Source: Clostridia bacterium (lineage in GTDB: Bacteria > Bacillota > Clostridia > Christensenellales > Aristaeellaceae). From it: DNA of 8,291 nt. The position numbers and the translations under genes are program-made. This document shows, piece after piece, positions 6,060 through 8,291 of the stretch. The stretch lies in assembly GCA_024404395.1 (NCBI GenBank), contig JAKSPZ010000026.1, forward strand, positions 1-8,291, written 5' to 3'. How positions within the stretch are numbered: the first letter of the stretch is position 1; each line of letters starts with the position of its first letter. A model generated the notes under the pieces. That model did not search any database, was not told where the DNA came from, and saw only the letters and a program-made list of their open reading frames with translations.

Positions 6060-6617
6060 ATGTCTAAGACCATTCATACGCCCCTGACGCGCGAAATGGC
6101 GCGTACCCTGAAGTCCGGCGAGAGCTGCCTGATCACCGGTACCATCTACACCGCCCGCGACGCCGCCCACAAGCGCCTCTGCGAGCTGGTCGCCAAGGGT
6201 GAGAAGCTGCCTCTGGATATCGAGAACGCCATCATCTACTTCGTCGGCCCCACCCCCGCCAAGCCCGGCCAGGCCATCGGCTCCGCAGGTCCCACCACCT
6301 CCTACCGCATGGACGCCTACTCCCCCACCCTGATCAACATCGGCCAGACCGGTATGATCGGTAAGGGCAAGCGCAGCGCGGAAGTCGTCAACGCCATGAA
6401 GGCCAACGGTGCCGTTTACTTCGGTGCCATCGGCGGCGCAGGCGCTCTGCTGAGCAAGTGCATCAAGAAGGCCGAAGTCATCGCTTATGACGATCTGGGC
6501 GCCGAGGCTATCCGCCGTCTGGAAGTCGAAGATTTCCCCGTCGTCGTCATCATCGACTCCGAGGGCAACAACCTCTACGAGACCGGCCGCAACGCCTATC
6601 TGGAGACCCTGAAGTAA
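6060..6617 (+). CDS. Class I fumarate hydratase, beta subunit
   Basis: A 185-aa subunit corresponding to the C-terminal domain of single-chain class I fumarases; it completes the active site of the alpha subunit. Recognisable segments are SGESCLITGTIYTARDAAHK (19-38), GPTPAKPGQAIGSAGPTT (69-86), then MDAYSPTL, KGKRSAEVV and FGAIGGAGALL in the middle, and LGAEAIRRLEVEDFPV near the end, all conserved in order. ATG lies 1 base after the alpha stop, with GGAGGTG (6046-6052) inside the alpha coding end. The two subunits are therefore translated from one message in matched amounts. A strong terminator follows. In an anaerobe this pair typically serves a partial reductive C4-acid branch or aspartate-fumarate recycling; which applies here is not visible. 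Confidence 0.93.
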   Translation: MSKTIHTPLTREMARTLKSGESCLITGTIYTARDAAHKRLCELVAKGEKLPLDIENAIIYFVGPTPAKPGQAIGSAGPTTSYRMDAYSPTLINIGQTGMIGKGKRSAEVVNAMKANGAVYFGAIGGAGALLSKCIKKAEVIAYDDLGAEAIRRLEVEDFPVVVIIDSEGNNLYETGRNAYLETLK

Positions 6618-6630
6618 TTTTTTCAACCCG

Positions 6631-6682
6631 AAGCAAGCCGTAATTTGCGTTTTTCTTTGCGTAAATACGGCTTGCTTTTTTG
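6631..6682 (+). terminator. Strong rho-independent terminator after the fumarase operon
   Basis: A 12-bp perfect stem (AAGCAAGCCGTA at 6631-6642 with TACGGCTTGCTT at 6666-6677) extends through a one-base bulge by about six more pairs (TTTGCG with CGTAAA). The loop is T-rich and a T run follows (6676-6681). Its 3' arm also contains the likely -35 box of the next promoter. Confidence 0.93.
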
Positions 6683-6700
6683 TTTTGTGATTGTTATAAT
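6672..6700 (+). promoter_or_regulatory. Promoter of the sugar ABC transporter genes
   Basis: Perfect TATAAT at 6695-6700 with TTGCTT (6672-6677) exactly 17 bases upstream. The -35 half lies in the 3' arm of the fumarase terminator. Transcription would start near 6707, just before the hairpin at 6712-6742. Confidence 0.65.
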
Positions 6701-6711
6701 ATTAACATCAT

Positions 6712-6742
6712 ATGAGTGGAAGTCGGTTATGGTTCCGCTCAT
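6712..6742 (+). other. Leader hairpin before the sugar-binding protein
   Basis: ATGAGTGGAA (6712-6721) pairs with TTCCGCTCAT (6733-6742) as a 10-bp stem with one G-T wobble and an 11-base loop. It would sit almost at the 5' end of the mRNA and ends 8 bases before the ribosome site CGGAGG (6751-6756). A stem there could protect the message from decay or act as an operator. Its 3' arm is identical to part of the hairpin behind the gene. Confidence 0.6.
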
Positions 6743-6763
6743 GAATAATACGGAGGTATTCAA

Positions 6764-7798
6764 ATGAAAAAGCTTGTTTCCGTTCTGTTGGTTCTTGCAA
6801 TGATCCTCTCCCTCGGCATGACCGCCATGGCAGAGGCAACGATCAGCGAAAACGCCCTGATCGGCATCATCCTCCCCACCAAGGAAGAGTCCCGCTGGCT
6901 CAACGACCAGAAGTACTTTGAGCAGTACTTCGGCGACCTGAACTACGAGATCCTGTTCAGCCAGAACAACTCCGCAACCGAGAAGACCAACGTTGAGACC
7001 CTGATCAGCCGCGGTGCCGAGGTCATCGTCCTCTGCGCTTATGACGCCGCCGCCGCTGCCGCCGCAGTCAACTCCGCCAAGGAAGAGGGCATCGTGGTCA
7101 TCTCCTACGACCGCCTCATCATGGGCACCCCCAACCTTGACTACTACGTCACCTTCGACAGCCGTTCCGTCGGTCAGGCTCAGGCTGACTACCTGATCCA
7201 GCAGGCTGAAGGCAAGACCGGCGTCAACCTGCAGCCCTACATCGCTGACGGCACCTTCATCGTCCGCAACTGCGACAAGGCTGTCGAGTACATGGACAAC
7301 GGCGACCTGACCCGTGACGAGATGATCGCCATCATGCAGACCATCGACTCCGAGTGGAACATGGCCACCTGTAAGGCACTGGCCGAAGCACATCTGACCG
7401 CCGCAGGCTCCGACGCCAAGGGTGAAGTCTTCGTTCTCGGTCCCGCCGACGACGATTGCTGCCGCGCTCTGTCCGATGCCTTCTCCGCAGACGCCGAGGT
7501 CGAGACCCTGGTCATCACCGGCGCCGACGGCGTTGAAGCTTCCGTTCAGTACATCATCGACGGCAAGCAGTCCATGACCGTCTATAAGGATTCTCAGGCT
7601 CTGGTCACCGGCACCCTCGCCATCATCGAGGCCCTCAAGGCCGGCGAAGAACCCGCCACCGACACCACCTACAACAACGACGCTATGGATGTTCCCACCG
7701 TTCAGGCCGATGTCGTCACCGTTACCGCCGACAACATCGCTGAGGTGTTCTTCGCCACCGGCGTCTATGACGGTTCCAAGTTCACCGGTTGGAACTGA
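6764..7798 (+). CDS. chvE: Sugar ABC transporter substrate-binding protein (ChvE-like)
   Basis: A 344-aa exported type I periplasmic-binding-fold protein that should capture a monosaccharide for the ABC importer encoded next. ATG follows CGGAGG by 7 bases. Residues 1-23 form a signal peptide (two Lys, a hydrophobic core, cleavage after AMA). There is no lipobox Cys, so it is not an obvious lipoprotein. The N-lobe shows LIGIILPTKEESRWLNDQKY (32-51), then the hinge segment VISYDRLIMGTPNLDYYVTF (112-131), highly typical of ChvE/xylose-binding proteins. The C-lobe has VITGADGVEASVQYIIDGKQ (250-269) and TVYKDSQAL (272-280). The usual ELFGGSPDDNNA-like segment after the linker appears to be missing near residues 149-156, and PADDDCC (227-233) replaces the usual PYDG/PNDG loop. 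The sugar is unknown; pentoses, glucose and galactose are typical ligands. Confidence 0.88.
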   Translation: MKKLVSVLLVLAMILSLGMTAMAEATISENALIGIILPTKEESRWLNDQKYFEQYFGDLNYEILFSQNNSATEKTNVETLISRGAEVIVLCAYDAAAAAAAVNSAKEEGIVVISYDRLIMGTPNLDYYVTFDSRSVGQAQADYLIQQAEGKTGVNLQPYIADGTFIVRNCDKAVEYMDNGDLTRDEMIAIMQTIDSEWNMATCKALAEAHLTAAGSDAKGEVFVLGPADDDCCRALSDAFSADAEVETLVITGADGVEASVQYIIDGKQSMTVYKDSQALVTGTLAIIEALKAGEEPATDTTYNNDAMDVPTVQADVVTVTADNIAEVFFATGVYDGSKFTGWN

Positions 7799-7816
7799 TC
7801 TCCAACTAAACCTTTC

Positions 7817-7848
7817 AAGAAATGAGCGGGTCATTCCGCTCATTTCTT
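7817..7848 (+). terminator. Intergenic hairpin between binding protein and ATPase (attenuator-like)
   Basis: A perfect 13-bp stem, AAGAAATGAGCGG (7817-7829) with CCGCTCATTTCTT (7836-7848), and a 6-base loop, 18 bases after the binding-protein stop. The T-rich 3' arm (TTTCTTT) gives only a broken T tract, so it is probably a partial terminator or 3' mRNA stabiliser. Such a stem commonly keeps binding-protein levels above those of the membrane components. Confidence 0.65.
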
Positions 7849-7886
7849 TATGACCGCTATCTGAAATCCGGCAGGCAGGTGTTATT

Positions 7887-8291
7887 GTGAGTAACAATAT
7901 TTTGGAAATGCGGAACATCTCCAAGTCGTTCCCCGGCGTAAAGGCGCTGAGCAACGTGAATTTCGCCGTCAAAGAAGGCGAGATTCACTGTCTCGTAGGT
8001 GAGAACGGCGCGGGTAAATCCACATTGATGAAAGTCCTATCGGGCATCCACAAATACGGAAGCTACGAGGGCGACATCGTCTACACCGGCGAGATCATGA
8101 AATTCCACGGCATCCGCGACAGCGAAAACGCAGGCATCGCCATCATCAATCAGGAGCTGGCGCTGATCCCCGAGCTGACCATCGCGGAGAACATCTTCTT
8201 CGGTCACGAGATCATGAAGGGCCGCCTGATTAACTGGAACGAGACCATGGTCCAGGCCGCAAAATATCTGAAGATGGTCCGCCTCAACGAG
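7887..8291 (+). CDS. mmsA: Sugar ABC transporter ATP-binding protein, 3' end off window
   Basis: The first 135 codons of an ATPase that normally has two tandem ABC domains (about 500 aa) in the monosaccharide importer family (MmsA, GguA, XylG). Walker [10 protein letters not shown] is at residues 38-46 and the Q-loop INQEL has Gln89. FPGVKAL (15-21), the insertion [15 protein letters not shown] (52-66) and [10 protein letters not shown] (97-106) are typical of the GguA/XylG branch. Start taken as GTG at 7887, because [18 protein letters not shown] fits homologues and AGGTG lies 5 bases upstream; an in-frame ATG at 7908 would remove the first seven residues and has no good ribosome site. It follows the binding protein by 88 bases across a hairpin. 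A permease gene is expected beyond the right edge. Confidence 0.92.
   Translation, partial: MSNNILEMRNISKSFPGVKALSNVNFAVKEGEIHCLVGENGAGKSTLMKVLSGIHKYGSYEGDIVYTGEIMKFHGIRDSENAGIAIINQELALIPELTIAENIFFGHEIMKGRLINWNETMVQAAKYLKMVRLNE

Noticed and set aside
6623..7972. A 449-codon open frame on the minus strand opposite the binding-protein gene
   Set aside because: Low-complexity Gly/Val/Asp translation, no ribosome site, and it overlaps a clear gene with signal peptide, promoter and hairpins on the other strand. The open frames at 5087-6073, 6018-6626 and 4150-4809 on the minus strand are rejected on the same grounds.

Overview
The window looks like chromosomal DNA from a fermentative, strictly anaerobic bacterium. 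An oxygen-sensitive glycyl radical enzyme with its radical-SAM activase and a two-subunit [4Fe-4S] fumarase point to anaerobiosis. Protein style, strong AGGAGG-type ribosome sites and TATAAT promoters suggest a GC-rich member of the Clostridia (gut or rumen type, for example around Christensenellales). That placement is an inference: there is no rRNA or marker gene here. No mobile element, tRNA, rRNA or CRISPR array was seen, and codon use is even across both strands.

Left half (1-4026, minus strand): one tight operon, read right to left. It encodes an FGGY-family, xylulokinase-like sugar kinase, then (3 bases on) a glycyl radical enzyme activase, then (21 bases on) a glycyl radical enzyme (GRE) that runs off the left edge. 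The GRE has Cys-X-Glu (GCQEA) at the thiyl-radical site rather than the Cys-Cys of pyruvate formate-lyase, so it is probably a dehydratase, lyase or decarboxylase. Pairing with a sugar kinase suggests radical chemistry on a phosphorylated sugar or polyol. This is the most likely novel system in the window; its substrate cannot be read from the sequence.

Middle (4027-4995): a 183-base divergent control region holds promoters on both strands and a palindromic GAAAACGTTTCC-type (LacI/CcpA-like) element. A NagD/AraL-type HAD phosphatase follows on the plus strand and ends in a good terminator. A sugar-phosphate phosphatase opposite a kinase-GRE operon could serve overflow or damage control.

Right half (5000-8291, plus strand): a strong promoter and structured leader drive the class I fumarase alpha and beta subunits, closed by a long terminator. 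The terminator's 3' arm also supplies the -35 of the next promoter. Then comes a ChvE-type sugar-binding protein gene flanked by two related hairpins, and the start of its ABC ATPase (MmsA/GguA type), cut by the right edge. Together the genes describe uptake of a monosaccharide, its phosphorylation, possible radical cleavage or dehydration, and fermentative C4-acid metabolism. That the transporter feeds the kinase-GRE operon is inference from proximity.
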